Shown here in pieces: positions 23,925 through 33,599 of a stretch of DNA of 64,000 bases (within the stretch, counting starts at the first letter, position 1; every line of letters starts with the position of its first letter). A program made the translations under genes and the position numbers. Source of the DNA: Panacibacter ginsenosidivorans (GTDB taxonomy: Bacteria > Bacteroidota > Bacteroidia > Chitinophagales > Chitinophagaceae). The stretch covers positions 2,421,501 through 2,485,500 of the forward strand of contig NZ_CP042435.1 in NCBI RefSeq assembly GCF_007971225.1, in the 5' to 3' direction. Under the pieces are notes generated by a model. The model saw only the letters and a program-made list of their open reading frames with translations, searched no databases and was not told the origin of the DNA.

Positions 23925-25262
23925 ATGAGTAACGACAACAAATCAAGCCGCCGCAATTTTGTAAAGCAAACATCTATGCTTGCAGGCGGACTAATGGCAG
24001 CTCCATTATTATCAAGAGCCAACTTTTTCTCTGGCTCATCTGATGTTATTAAAGTTGCATTGATAGGCTGCGGCGGCCGCGGCACAGGTGCAGCCATGCA
24101 GGCAATGCTTAGCAAGCAAAATGTAAAATTGGTTGCAATGGCAGATGCATTTCGCGACAGGCTGGATGATGCTTATAAAACATTAACCGCAGATGATATA
24201 TCTGACTGGAGTGGCGGTTCAGGAAATATAAAAGATAAAATAGATGTTCCTGAAGAAAGAAAATTTGTTGGCTTTGATGCTTACCAGAAAGCCATCGCAT
24301 TGGCAGATGTGGTAATACTTACAACGCCCCCCGGTTTTCGCCCTATTCATTTTGCAGAAGCAGTAAAACAAAACAAACACATCTTCATGGAAAAGCCCGT
24401 GGCGACTACACCTGAGGGCATAAGAAGTGTTTTGGAAAATGCACAAATTGCAAAACAAAAGAAACTGAATGTGGTGGTTGGTTTGCAACGCCATTATCAG
24501 AATTCTTATCGCGAATTATTTAGCAGAAAAGATATGATTGGCGACATAACTTCTGCACAGGCATGGTGGAACAATGATGGTGTGTGGGTTAAAATGCGTC
24601 AGCCCGGGCAAACAGAAATGGAATACCAGATGCGCAACTGGTACTATTTTGTGTGGCTTTGCGGAGATCACATCAATGAGCAACACATTCACAACATTGA
24701 TGTTATTAACTGGTTCAAAGGCGGGCATCCTGTAAAAGCACAAGGCATGGGTGGAAGGCAGGTAAGAAAAGGAAAAGAGTATGGGGAGATCTTCGATCAC
24801 CATTATGTAGAATTTCATTACGCAGACGGTTCTATTTTGAATAGCCAATGCCGCCACATCCCTGGCACGATGAGTAAAGTAGATGAGTTGCTCGTTGGTA
24901 CAAAAGGAAAGATACAATGCGGCGCTGCAAACATTGTAGATGCAAAAGGAAAAGTGCTGTACCAATACGATACTGAAAAAGAAAACAATCCATACCAAAC
25001 AGAACATGATGAATTGTTTGCAGCCATTGCAAAAGGCGAGTACAAATTTGCCAATGCAGATTATGGCGCAGAAAGTACTATGACTGCCATTCTCGGTCGC
25101 ATGGCAACTTACAGTGGGCAAATTGTTGAATGGGATAAAGCCATCAACGTAAATATGAACCTGCATCCCGATACATACACATGGGATACGGTACCCAAAA
25201 CATTACCAAAAGAAGATGGCTACTATGCAATAGCCACGCCGGGTATTACAAAATATGTATAA
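23925..25262 (+). CDS. Gfo/Idh/MocA-family oxidoreductase with Tat signal
   Basis: 445 residues. A twin-arginine signal (SSRRNFVKQTSMLAGGLMAAP, Arg9-Arg10) sends it folded to the periplasm. The NAD(P)-binding start VALIGCGGRGTGAAM and EKPVATTPEG are typical, and the C-terminal domain matches glycosidase-like family 109 and related sugar oxidoreductases. Substrate unknown, probably a sugar or cyclitol. It is in an operon with the SUMF1-like protein and ends at a clear terminator. Confidence 0.88.
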   Translation: MSNDNKSSRRNFVKQTSMLAGGLMAAPLLSRANFFSGSSDVIKVALIGCGGRGTGAAMQAMLSKQNVKLVAMADAFRDRLDDAYKTLTADDISDWSGGSGNIKDKIDVPEERKFVGFDAYQKAIALADVVILTTPPGFRPIHFAEAVKQNKHIFMEKPVATTPEGIRSVLENAQIAKQKKLNVVVGLQRHYQNSYRELFSRKDMIGDITSAQAWWNNDGVWVKMRQPGQTEMEYQMRNWYYFVWLCGDHINEQHIHNIDVINWFKGGHPVKAQGMGGRQVRKGKEYGEIFDHHYVEFHYADGSILNSQCRHIPGTMSKVDELLVGTKGKIQCGAANIVDAKGKVLYQYDTEKENNPYQTEHDELFAAIAKGEYKFANADYGAESTMTAILGRMATYSGQIVEWDKAINVNMNLHPDTYTWDTVPKTLPKEDGYYAIATPGITKYV

Positions 25263-25282
25263 GCGCCCCCTATTTTTTGTAT

Positions 25283-25308
25283 AACCCGCACTTATTTGCG
25301 GGTTTTTT
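25283..25308 (+). terminator. Intrinsic terminator after the oxidoreductase
   Basis: AACCCGCA (25283-25290), six-base loop, TGCGGGTT (25297-25304), then TTTT. A textbook rho-independent terminator. Confidence 0.9.
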
Positions 25309-25347
25309 CTTTTATGAGCCCCGGCATAGTTTCTCTGGTCATCGTCC

Positions 25348-25367
25348 CTTGCGTCGCACACTTTTAC
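25348..25367 (+). repeat. GTTG repeat copy 15 (type 1, first base changed)
   Basis: CTTGCGTCGCACACTTTTAC, with left flank TTTTATGAGCCCCGGC and right flank CAGCAGCTCATTATG. It sits just after the terminator. Confidence 0.88.
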
Positions 25368-25499
25368 AGCAGCTCATTATGCGGCAATTAACAGCAATTT
25401 TCTGTATCATTAAGCAGCACCAAAAAGACTTTTAATATCTCTTTGCAACCAGCTACTTAATTTTCCTTTATTTTGCATCCTCGATTTTAAAATCTATAT

Positions 25500-26069
25500 A
25501 TGGAATACAGTAAATTAATCAGCGTTACAGGTCTTGGAGGTTTGTTTGAATTGGTGGCCAGCAAAACAGACGGCGCTATAGTAAAGTCACTGGACGATAA
25601 AAGCACAAAGTTTGTATCATCCCGTCAGCATAGCTTTTCTCACCTGGAAAGCATAGAAGTATATACACAAAGGGATAATGTAAATCTCGTAGACGTATTT
25701 AATGCCATGAGTGCAAGCAAAGAAGCGTTGCCTTCCGAAAAAGATGTGGCTGCTATCAAAGCATATTTTACCAAAGTTTATCCTGAACTTGATTTTGACA
25801 GGGTGTATCCCAGCGATATGAAAAAAATGGTGCGCTGGTTCGATATATTGCAGAAGAATGGCGTTGAAATAAAACTAAGAGAAGAAGCTGAAGAAGAAGT
25901 GGAAGAAACCGAAACCGTACCTGTTGCAGAAGAACCTGCAAAAGAAGAAAAAACTACAGCGAAAAAATCTGCAAAGAAAAAAGAAGCAGTAGCCGAAGAA
26001 ACAACAGCAACAGAAGATGCTGCTCCAAAGAAAAAAGCAGCGCCAAAGAAAAAGAAGGCTGAAGAATAA
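25500..26069 (+). CDS. DUF5606-family protein with charged Lys/Glu/Ala tail
   Basis: 189 residues. The first 120 or so form the conserved domain MEYSKLISVTGLGGLFELVASKTDGAIVKSLDD and VYPELDFDRVYPSDMKKMVRWFDIL. The tail from about 125 is low complexity and strongly charged (EEAEEEVEE, then KKSAKKKEAVAEE and PKKKAAPKKKKAEE). The family is restricted to Bacteroidota and its function is unknown. The tail could bind nucleic acid or acidic partners (inference). Confidence 0.85.
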   Translation: MEYSKLISVTGLGGLFELVASKTDGAIVKSLDDKSTKFVSSRQHSFSHLESIEVYTQRDNVNLVDVFNAMSASKEALPSEKDVAAIKAYFTKVYPELDFDRVYPSDMKKMVRWFDILQKNGVEIKLREEAEEEVEETETVPVAEEPAKEEKTTAKKSAKKKEAVAEETTATEDAAPKKKAAPKKKKAEE

Positions 26070-26097
26070 TGTGTGATTGATCATCGAGGATTCAACA

Positions 26098-26117
26098 GTA
26101 CAAGAGTGCGACGCAAC
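26098..26117 (-). repeat. GTTG repeat copy 16 (type 1)
   Basis: On the minus strand GTTGCGTCGCACTCTTGTAC, between DUF5606 and the peptidase. The far flank GTTTGGTTCAAAAAAT is the CCGGGTTCA-like border. Confidence 0.92.
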
Positions 26118-26166
26118 AGGCGTTGAATAAAGATCTACAGTTTGGTTCAAAAAATATTGTGTGTTT

Positions 26167-27888
26167 ATGCAACTGAGTGCTACTATCAAAAAAACCGAAA
26201 GACACTTTCTTCCTGCAGATTTTACCGTAAAAACATGGGATGCACTGGAACCTTTTTTTAAAGCATTGCTTGAAAGAGAGATCAATAGTGTGTCATCCCT
26301 TGAACAATGGTTAAAAGATATCAGTGAAGTTGAGGCAGCAGTAAGCGAAGATGCATGCTGGCGACAGATACGCATGACATGTGATACAACTGATAAAAAA
26401 CTGGAAGAAGCCTTTACGTATTTCTGCATGGAGATACAGCCAAAGCTGCAACCTTATGCAGATCAGTTGAATCGCAAATTGATTGACAGCCCTTTTACAA
26501 AAGAACTGGACCAGGAAAAATATTTTACTTACCTGCGCAGTGTAAAAAAGAACATTGATCTTTTTCGCGAAGAGAATATCCCGCTGCAGGCAGAGTTGAG
26601 TGTAATGCAGCAACAGTTTGGTGTTATTGCCGGCAAGATGACTGTGGAAGTAAACGGCCAGGAATATACTTTACAGCAGGCTGCAAAGTTTTTAGAAAAT
26701 CATGATCGCGGTTTGCGTGAAGAAGTTTATTTCAAAATTCAGAACAGGCGTTTGCAGGATAAAGAGGCCATGCATAATTTATTCTCGCAGCTAATTGAGC
26801 GTAGAAATAAAGTAGCAAAGAATGCTGGTTTTGAAAATTATCGTGATTACAAATTTATAGAGCTAGGCAGATTTGATTATACAAAAGAGGATTGTTATCG
26901 CTTTCATGAAGCAGTAAAACTACACGTACTGCCGCTCGTTGAAAAGATCTACCAGAAGAAAAAAGCAAAACTCGCTTTAGATACATTACGTCCCTGGGAT
27001 ATTGAAGCACAACCTGAAGGATTGGAACCATTACATCCATTTAAAACAGGAGCCGAATTGCTGGAAAAAACAGAAGCATGTTTTACACAGATGCATCCAT
27101 TCTTTGCAGATTGCCTGCGCACTATGGACAACATGAAACATTTTGACCTGGAAAGCAGGAAAGGTAAGGCTCCCGGCGGTTATAACTGTCCATTGGCAGA
27201 AAGTGGTGCACCATTTATTTTTATGAATGCTGCGGGCCAGATGGATGATGTAACAACTATGGTACACGAAGGCGGACATGCTATTCATTCTTTTCTTTCT
27301 CACCCTTTAGAGCTTAGTGCTTTTAAAGAATATCCTATGGAAATTGCAGAAGTAGCCAGTATGGCTATGGAGCTTTTCAGCATGAATCACTGGAACACAT
27401 TCTTTGATAATGAAGAGGACCTTTTGCGTGCGAAAGAGCACCAGCTGGAAAGAGTGATCACTATTTTTCCCTGGATCGCTACCATTGATAAATTCCAGCA
27501 CTGGTTATACGAAAACCCAAATCATACTATAGAAGAAAGAACAACAAAATGGGTAGAAATACTTAATGAATTTTCTACGAAAACAGTTGACACAAGCGGG
27601 CTGGAGGAATTCAGAAAAATTGGATGGCAGCGTCAACTGCATTTATTTGAAGTGCCTTTCTATTATATTGAATATGGCATTGCACAATTAGGCGCCATTG
27701 GTTTATGGATGCAGTATAAAAAAGATCCGCAACAGGCATTGCAAAATTATATCAATGCACTAAGCCTTGGTGGAACTAAAACATTACCACAATTGTATGC
27801 GGCAGCTGGTTTAAAATTTGATCTGTCGCCTGATCATATCAAATCACTCATGGAATTTGTAAACAGCGAGATAGAGGCACTCGGCTAA
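26167..27888 (+). CDS. M3-family oligoendopeptidase (PepF-like)
   Basis: 573 residues from the ATG at 26167 (a GTG six bases earlier is also in frame). The zinc site HEGGH is at 367-371, with the third ligand Glu expected in YPMEIAEVASMAMELF about 25 residues later. No signal peptide, so it is cytoplasmic. It should cleave oligopeptides of moderate length during peptide recycling. Length matches the PepF/M3B group. Confidence 0.92.
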   Translation: MQLSATIKKTERHFLPADFTVKTWDALEPFFKALLEREINSVSSLEQWLKDISEVEAAVSEDACWRQIRMTCDTTDKKLEEAFTYFCMEIQPKLQPYADQLNRKLIDSPFTKELDQEKYFTYLRSVKKNIDLFREENIPLQAELSVMQQQFGVIAGKMTVEVNGQEYTLQQAAKFLENHDRGLREEVYFKIQNRRLQDKEAMHNLFSQLIERRNKVAKNAGFENYRDYKFIELGRFDYTKEDCYRFHEAVKLHVLPLVEKIYQKKKAKLALDTLRPWDIEAQPEGLEPLHPFKTGAELLEKTEACFTQMHPFFADCLRTMDNMKHFDLESRKGKAPGGYNCPLAESGAPFIFMNAAGQMDDVTTMVHEGGHAIHSFLSHPLELSAFKEYPMEIAEVASMAMELFSMNHWNTFFDNEEDLLRAKEHQLERVITIFPWIATIDKFQHWLYENPNHTIEERTTKWVEILNEFSTKTVDTSGLEEFRKIGWQRQLHLFEVPFYYIEYGIAQLGAIGLWMQYKKDPQQALQNYINALSLGGTKTLPQLYAAAGLKFDLSPDHIKSLMEFVNSEIEALG

Positions 27889-28094
27889 CATGGTCATGCG
27901 GGTGAGGTGATCTTAAATATTGCTGCAGGAATTGTTTGCTTTTATGCCACTTTTTTCAACCCATTTTTGAAAAGAATGTCTGTACGTTATCCATCGTATC
28001 CTCACAAAGACTTATCCGTTATATTTAATAATACATTATTTTTTATATTTAATTTACAACACCGGAATCTGCATTAATCTATATTTATTTGTTT

Positions 28095-28547
28095 ATGAGA
28101 ATAGAGGAAGCTATCCAGCAAAAACGGCCATTCAGGAACCAATATCACAGGGTAATGGTAAATTTATTATACACCAATAACTGGCTTGAAGAAAAATCAA
28201 GAGACTTCCTTAAGCAGCAAAATATAAGCCTGCAACAGTATAATATCCTGCGTATTTTAAAAGGCAGCGGGAGACCATTAAGCACCATGCAAATAAGAGA
28301 AAGAATGCTCGACCGCATGAGCGATACAAGCCGTATTATAGACCGTATGGTTGTCAAAGGCATCGTTGAAAAAAAACCTAACGATAACGACAAAAGACTT
28401 GTTGATATAACCCTTACGGCAAAAGGGTTACACATCCTGGAAGTGCTGGATAAACAAAACCACGAACTTGAATCAATTGTATCGAACCTTCTACCTAATG
28501 AAGCCAAAATGTTAAATGATTTACTCGATAAGATGCGCGGCGATTAA
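28095..28547 (+). CDS. MarR-family transcriptional regulator
   Basis: 150 residues from the ATG at 28095. Winged HTH: LQQYNILRILKGSGRPLSTMQIRERMLDRMSDTSRIIDRMVVKGIVEK followed by the DKRLVDITLTAKG wing with the MarR-typical DxR pattern. No cysteine sensor is seen. It is not clearly linked to a target; the GHL10 gene starts 28 bp after its stop and has its own -7 box inside this gene's end. Confidence 0.9.
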   Translation: MRIEEAIQQKRPFRNQYHRVMVNLLYTNNWLEEKSRDFLKQQNISLQQYNILRILKGSGRPLSTMQIRERMLDRMSDTSRIIDRMVVKGIVEKKPNDNDKRLVDITLTAKGLHILEVLDKQNHELESIVSNLLPNEAKMLNDLLDKMRGD

Positions 28548-28563
28548 TGCCTGCACATTCTTT

Positions 28564-28571
28564 TATCTTCG
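28564..28571 (+). promoter_or_regulatory. -7 box of the GHL10 gene, leaderless spacing
   Basis: TATCTTCG, four bases, ATG at 28576. Confidence 0.4.
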
Positions 28572-28575
28572 CTGC

Positions 28576-30132
28576 ATGAAGAACCTTTTATCAGGTATAT
28601 TTTTTATATTTTTTATTGTCTGCAACATCACCAATATTCATGCACAACCTAAATATGAATTCAGAGCCGCATGGATAGCAACCGTGAATAATATTGACTG
28701 GCCCTCTAAAAAAGGCCTCCCTGTATTAATACAAAAGCTTGAATTTTTACAACTGCTCGATGGACTGCAGCGTTTAGGTATCAACGCAGTCATAGTGCAG
28801 ATACGTCCTGCCACAGACGCTTTTTATCCTTCCAGTTTTGAACCCTGGAGCGAATTTCTAAGTGGCGTACAGGGCCTTGCCCCTTCTCCTTTTTATGATC
28901 CGCTGGAGTTCATGATAGATGAAGCCCATAAACGCAATATGGAATTCCATGCATGGTTAAATCCTTATCGTGCGGTATTCGACATTAATAGTTCTTCCAT
29001 TTCATCCAAACATGTAACACGTATACATAAAGACTGGTTTATTACTTATGGCAATAAGAAATATTTTAATCCCGGCCTGCCTGATGTGATGAAATATGTA
29101 AACAATATCGTAAAAGATATTCTTACACGTTACGATGTTGATGCCATACACATGGATGATTATTTCTATCCCTATCGCATTAATGGTAAAGAATTTCCAG
29201 ATGAGCAGGCTTATCGGAAATATGGAAATGACTTATCAAAAGATGACTGGCGCAGAAGCAACTGCGACAGCATTATAAAACTGATCCACGAAACCATACT
29301 CGATACCAAACCAATGGTTAAGTTTGGTATCAGTCCTTTTGGAGTATGGCGTAACAATGATAAAGATGTTGAAGGCAGTGCCACACAGGCAGGCCAAACA
29401 AACTATGATGACCTTTACGCAGATATTTTATTATGGTTAAAAGAAGGCTGGATAGACTATGTTGCCCCGCAATTGTATTGGGAGATCGGTCATCCACTCT
29501 GCGACTACAATGTGTTGCTCAACTGGTGGGCAAATCACAGTTATGGCAAACATGTTTATATTGGGCATGGCATATATCGGGTTTTTGAAAAACCAACACC
29601 GCCCTGGCGTAATTCCAATGAGCTTCCCAATCAAATAAAAGCCTTGCGTGGTTATGAAACTATACAGGGCAGCATATATTTCAGCACTAAGAATTTGCTG
29701 GCAAATCCAAATGGCTGGGCAGATACTCTGCGCAATAATTATTACAATACGCCTGCGCTTATACCACCTATGCCATGGATTGATAACATTGCTCCGGAAC
29801 CACCAGTAATTGCAAATTATACAGAAGATAAAAAAAACGGCAGCAATTTTATCATAAATGCAAAGGCCGGCGATACTAACGAATCAGAGAAAGTAAAGGA
29901 ATACGTGTTTTATATTTCCGATGAATTTGCTACACTGGGCAATACACCTTTCATGCTCATCAACGCTGTTTCAAAAGAACCTGTATTCAATCTTGATGCT
30001 GCACAAATTCCAATGCAATGGAAAAACTGTTACATTGCAATAAGCAGTGTAGATAAGGAAAACAATGAAAGCAAACTCAGTAATCCGGTGCAGTTAATAA
30101 AAACAAACAAAGGCTGGGCTATTCCAAAATAA
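28576..30132 (+). CDS. Exported family-10-like glycosyl hydrolase (GHL10, YngK-like)
   Basis: 518 residues from the ATG at 28576, which creates a signal peptide (FFIFFIVCNITNIHAQ). The GHL10 core is clear: EFRAAWIATVNNIDWPSKKG, NAVIVQIRPATDAFYPS, FHAWLNPYRA, DAIHMDDYFYPY, KFGISPFGVWRN and YVAPQLYWEIG. A C-terminal Fn3-like region follows from about 415. Family members act on cell-wall or other glycans (for example de-N-acetylated peptidoglycan). Precise substrate not visible. Confidence 0.88.
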   Translation: MKNLLSGIFFIFFIVCNITNIHAQPKYEFRAAWIATVNNIDWPSKKGLPVLIQKLEFLQLLDGLQRLGINAVIVQIRPATDAFYPSSFEPWSEFLSGVQGLAPSPFYDPLEFMIDEAHKRNMEFHAWLNPYRAVFDINSSSISSKHVTRIHKDWFITYGNKKYFNPGLPDVMKYVNNIVKDILTRYDVDAIHMDDYFYPYRINGKEFPDEQAYRKYGNDLSKDDWRRSNCDSIIKLIHETILDTKPMVKFGISPFGVWRNNDKDVEGSATQAGQTNYDDLYADILLWLKEGWIDYVAPQLYWEIGHPLCDYNVLLNWWANHSYGKHVYIGHGIYRVFEKPTPPWRNSNELPNQIKALRGYETIQGSIYFSTKNLLANPNGWADTLRNNYYNTPALIPPMPWIDNIAPEPPVIANYTEDKKNGSNFIINAKAGDTNESEKVKEYVFYISDEFATLGNTPFMLINAVSKEPVFNLDAAQIPMQWKNCYIAISSVDKENNESKLSNPVQLIKTNKGWAIPK

Positions 30133-30185
30133 AAAATACAAAGAAGTTTTTTTGTACTTAGCTGCTACGCAATAATGAAGCTTTT

Positions 30186-30205
30186 GTTGCGTCGCACTCT
30201 TCAGC
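30186..30205 (+). repeat. GTTG repeat copy 17 (type 1)
   Basis: GTTGCGTCGCACTCTTCAGC, followed by TTGTGAAACATAACTGAGCAGC. Between GHL10 and the FkbM gene. Confidence 0.9.
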
Positions 30206-30322
30206 TTGTGAAACATAACTGAGCAGCTAAAAAACTGTATCTCAAATAGAAAATACCCTATTAAAATTTCTTGCTCATTGTTTGTTGCTTTGTTACATCT
30301 TTGATGAAAATAAGTGGTGACT

Positions 30323-31111
30323 ATGACGGACAAACTAAAAGCATGGTTATACAAGACAGTTGGCTTAACACGTTACCTACAGCTATTGCAAACTTTTTTT
30401 ATCAATGCTTACAAAAGCGGCGCACTAAAATGGAATGAAAAATATAAGTGGCACTATTTTGTAAAACAGCTCGTAACACCAACAGATACAATTATAGACA
30501 TTGGCGCTAACCTTGGATACTTCAGTTATGTTTTCAGTAAGATCATTAATGAAAATGGCAGCCTCTACAGTATAGAGCCTGTAAAACCTTACCGCGAATT
30601 ACTGGAAAAGTTATTGCCCCAAAAACCAAATATTACTATCTATCCTTTTGCATTAGGCAACAGTAACGAAGGTCCGGTAAAATTGGGAATGCCTCCCTTT
30701 TTGCAAAAGCTGCAGTATTTAAGACATGGCACAGTTACTATTCTTAAAGACGAAAATATTAGTGTAAACCAGTTAATTTTTGAAAGTGATATCCGCAAAG
30801 GCAGCGAAGTATTTGCAGGTCTTCAAAAACTCGATTACATAAAATGTGATATTGAAGGGTATGAAACAGTTGTCTTTCCGGAGTTAAAACCAATACTGGA
30901 AAAACATACACCGCTGGTGCAATTAGAAACCTGGGGCGAACAGCTACCTGTAATGCTTAACTTTTTTAAAGCGCTTGGTTATACTGCATTCAATCTTCAA
31001 AAGAATAAGCTGATTCATTGCGATAAACTTTCGATGGAACAAATTGCTTCCTCAGACATTTTATTTGTGCCAGCTGAAAAAATGAAAAAGATAGAAAGAT
31101 TTATTAGCTGA
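30323..31111 (+). CDS. FkbM-family SAM-dependent methyltransferase
   Basis: 262 residues from the ATG at 30323 (GTG codons just upstream are possible). The SAM motif TIIDIGANLGYFSYVFSK is at about 55-72, YSIEPVKPYRELLEKLL follows, and the FkbM motif LDYIKCDIEGYE is near 172-183. It probably O-methylates a sugar or a secondary metabolite; no biosynthetic neighbours are present. N-terminal 45 residues are helical and basic. Confidence 0.88.
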   Translation: MTDKLKAWLYKTVGLTRYLQLLQTFFINAYKSGALKWNEKYKWHYFVKQLVTPTDTIIDIGANLGYFSYVFSKIINENGSLYSIEPVKPYRELLEKLLPQKPNITIYPFALGNSNEGPVKLGMPPFLQKLQYLRHGTVTILKDENISVNQLIFESDIRKGSEVFAGLQKLDYIKCDIEGYETVVFPELKPILEKHTPLVQLETWGEQLPVMLNFFKALGYTAFNLQKNKLIHCDKLSMEQIASSDILFVPAEKMKKIERFIS

Positions 31112-31146
31112 TGATAAATCTATGTAAGCCGCCTCAGCAACAGGAA

Positions 31147-31166
31147 GTACAAGAGTGCGACGCAAC
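31147..31166 (-). repeat. GTTG repeat copy 18 (type 1)
   Basis: On the minus strand an exact GTTGCGTCGCACTCTTGTAC, first of two tandem copies in this convergent gap. Confidence 0.92.
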
Positions 31167-31235
31167 AAAAGACCCATAAAAGTTTATAAAGATGGGTTCC
31201 AATAAATATCAGGTTAATTTTTATATCAATTAATA

Positions 31236-31255
31236 TAAAGTGCTTGCGACGCAAC
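31236..31255 (-). repeat. GTTG repeat copy 19 (type 1, decayed right end)
   Basis: On the minus strand GTTGCGTCGCAAGCACTTTA, then AGGCGATGCC on the other side. The first eleven bases are intact, the rest is diverged. Same orientation as copy 18, 89 bp away. Confidence 0.8.
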
Positions 31256-31293
31256 AGGCGATGCCATAAAAACTGCAGTTGGTATTATTAAAT

Positions 31294-33117
31294 TTATTTC
31301 ACTTCCTGCATATCTACCAAACGCTTGTAGATACCGTTTTTTGCCAGCAATTCATCGTGTGTGCCGCGTTCTGCAATCTCACCCTTTTGCAAAACAATTA
31401 TTTCATTTGCATGACGAACCGTGCTTAAGCGGTGCGCAATAACAATTGAAGTTCTATCCTGCATCAGATTATTGATCGCATCCTGCACCAGCCTTTCACT
31501 TTCTGTATCAAGTGAGGAAGTTGCTTCATCAAGAATGAGTATGGGAGGGTTTTTTAGTACGGCTCTTGCAATGGTTAAACGTTGTCTTTCTCCGCCACTA
31601 AGCTTGGAGCCACGATCGCCGATATTGGTTTGGTAACTGTCTTCTTTATTTTCAATAAAACTATGTGCATTGGCAATCTTTGCGGCTTTGATGATCTCAT
31701 GCTCTGATGCATCTTCTTTACCAAGTGCAATATTGTTGGCAATAGTATCATTGAAGAGAATAGGTTCCTGAGTTACGATGCCCATCAATTGCCGGACAGC
31801 TTTTAGTGAGTAGTCTTTTATGTTTACACCATCAATCAATAATTCGCCTGCTGTTACGTCATGAAAGCGGGGAACAAGATCTGCGAGTGTTGATTTGCCT
31901 GCACCACTACTGCCAACCAATGCTACGGTTTGCCCTTTCTTTATCGTTAGATTGATATTCTTCAAGATGCTAAAATCTTCATAAGAGAAACAAACATTCC
32001 TGAATTCAATCGATTCATTAAATGCAGTTATTTTTTTGCCGTTTGTATTATCATCAACTGTAACGGGTGCATTCAATACTTCATCTATCCGCTTCATTGC
32101 TGAACTTCCTTTCTGCACATTAGAAAAAGAAGTTGATAAAGATTTAGCCGGGTTAATGATATTATAAAACATAGCCAGGTAAGTGAGAAAAGCGGATGGT
32201 GCAAGATTAATATCCTGTCCCAAAACAAGCCTGCCACCGAAATACAAAATGCCGCAAAACATGGTTACACCAAGAAATTCAGACATGGGTGAAGCCATAT
32301 CTCTCCTGTAGCTGATATGATTTCTTGCAGCCAGCAGATCATTGTTAACTGCAAAAAATTTACCTCTTAAAATATTTTCAACATTGAAAGCTTTTATTAC
32401 ACGCAAGCCACCCAATGTTTCATCCAGTATAGAAACAGATTCACCGGATTTTTCTGCCACCTGTAATGATTGTTTTTTTAAAGAACGCGTAATTCTGCCG
32501 ATAATAAAACCCATCACAGGAATAAAGATCAAAACAAATATGGTTAGCTGCGGACTAAGTACAAGCAATACACCCAGGTAGGCAAGTATCTGTAACGGGT
32601 AAGTGATCCATCCTTCCAACACACCTACTACAGAAGATTCTACTTCTGCAAGATCATTGGTGGTTCTGCTCATCAAGTCGCCCTTTCTTTTTTCTGTAAA
32701 ATATCCAATCGGTAATCTTAATATCTTATCATAGATCTCCTGCCGCAATGCATTAACGATCGTGTTCTTGATAGGATTGAGAATATAAAAAGAGAGATAA
32801 ATAAAAAGGTTCTTAAAAAAAGTAGCAGCAAATATTATAATGCAGATAATAAGCAATGCATTTATTTTTCCCTGTACACCACCAGACTGAATGATATTTA
32901 CCATTCCGTCATTGATCCATTGCACGATGGGGCTTTGTGAAGATTTTGCAAGTGCAGCTACGCCCTGGTCGCCCAAAAAGATCAGGTTCATAAAAGGCAT
33001 GAGCATTGCAAAAGAGATCACTGAAAAAACTATTGAAAGTAAAATGCAGATAAAATAAAGTAAGATGTTCGGTTTATATGCTTTGAGATAATCTAATATC
33101 CTTCCGTATTTCTTCAT
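31294..33117 (-). CDS. Lipid-exporter-type ABC transporter (MsbA-like)
   Basis: 607 residues: membrane domain with about six helices (20-330), then ATPase with Walker A GSSGAGKS at 402-409, LSGGERQ, Walker B ILILDEATSSLD and IAHRLST. The N-terminal domain KAYKPNILLYFICILLSIVFSV and the ESSVVGVLEGWITYP segment resemble MsbA flippases for lipid A core. Together with lpxH at 53469 it fits an outer membrane carrying LPS or LOS. It is divergent from rbfA. Confidence 0.9.
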   Translation of the reverse strand: MKKYGRILDYLKAYKPNILLYFICILLSIVFSVISFAMLMPFMNLIFLGDQGVAALAKSSQSPIVQWINDGMVNIIQSGGVQGKINALLIICIIIFAATFFKNLFIYLSFYILNPIKNTIVNALRQEIYDKILRLPIGYFTEKRKGDLMSRTTNDLAEVESSVVGVLEGWITYPLQILAYLGVLLVLSPQLTIFVLIFIPVMGFIIGRITRSLKKQSLQVAEKSGESVSILDETLGGLRVIKAFNVENILRGKFFAVNNDLLAARNHISYRRDMASPMSEFLGVTMFCGILYFGGRLVLGQDINLAPSAFLTYLAMFYNIINPAKSLSTSFSNVQKGSSAMKRIDEVLNAPVTVDDNTNGKKITAFNESIEFRNVCFSYEDFSILKNINLTIKKGQTVALVGSSGAGKSTLADLVPRFHDVTAGELLIDGVNIKDYSLKAVRQLMGIVTQEPILFNDTIANNIALGKEDASEHEIIKAAKIANAHSFIENKEDSYQTNIGDRGSKLSGGERQRLTIARAVLKNPPILILDEATSSLDTESERLVQDAINNLMQDRTSIVIAHRLSTVRHANEIIVLQKGEIAERGTHDELLAKNGIYKRLVDMQEVK

Positions 33118-33151
33118 TGTTAATATAATCGCTTAAAAGCCGCAAAGTAAC

Positions 33152-33159
33152 TAATTTTG
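33152..33159 (+). promoter_or_regulatory. Candidate -7 box for rbfA
   Basis: TAATTTTG, 22 bases before the rbfA ATG; no -33 TTG at proper spacing. Confidence 0.35.
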
Positions 33160-33181
33160 CCACGATTAATACGTTAATACA

Positions 33182-33559
33182 ATGACAGAAGGAAAACGAC
33201 AGCGCCAGGTAGCTGGTGTAATACAGGAAGAGATGAATGATATTTTCAGACGGCTGGGATTGAATATGATCAACGGTGGAATGGTTTCCATATCCAGTGT
33301 AAAAGTTACACCAGACCTGCTGGAAGCACGTATCTATTTAAGCCTTTTCAAAATCGAAGACCAGGAAGCCGCGATGAAAAAAATTGAAGCAAAGGCATGG
33401 GAAATAAAAAAGGAACTTTCAGAAAGAGTAAAACATCAGTTGCGCCGCATACCTGTTTTGCATTATTTTAAAGACGATACACTTGACCAGGTTTTTAAAA
33501 TGGAAGAGATCTTTAAACAGATCAACGAAGAAAAAAACACACAAGATTCAACCGAATAA
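33182..33559 (+). CDS. rbfA: Ribosome-binding factor A
   Basis: 125 residues with the KH-like fold of RbfA: RQRQVAGVIQEEMNDIFRR at the start, VSISSVKVTPDLLEARIYLSLF and LRRIPVLHYFKDDTLDQVFKMEEIFKQI. It helps late maturation of the 16S rRNA 5' end in the 30S subunit. It is followed by mtgA 40 bp downstream, probably co-transcribed although mtgA also has a candidate -7 box. Confidence 0.93.
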   Translation: MTEGKRQRQVAGVIQEEMNDIFRRLGLNMINGGMVSISSVKVTPDLLEARIYLSLFKIEDQEAAMKKIEAKAWEIKKELSERVKHQLRRIPVLHYFKDDTLDQVFKMEEIFKQINEEKNTQDSTE

Positions 33560-33599
33560 TTTTCAACATCCTCTATCTTAGGCCGGTAATTTTTATGGC

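Noticed and set aside
22952-25262. SUMF1 plus Gfo/Idh as a sulfatase-activating locus
   Set aside because: No sulfatase gene or CxPxR-type target is present in the window, and the SUMF1 fold is used by many non-FGE proteins.
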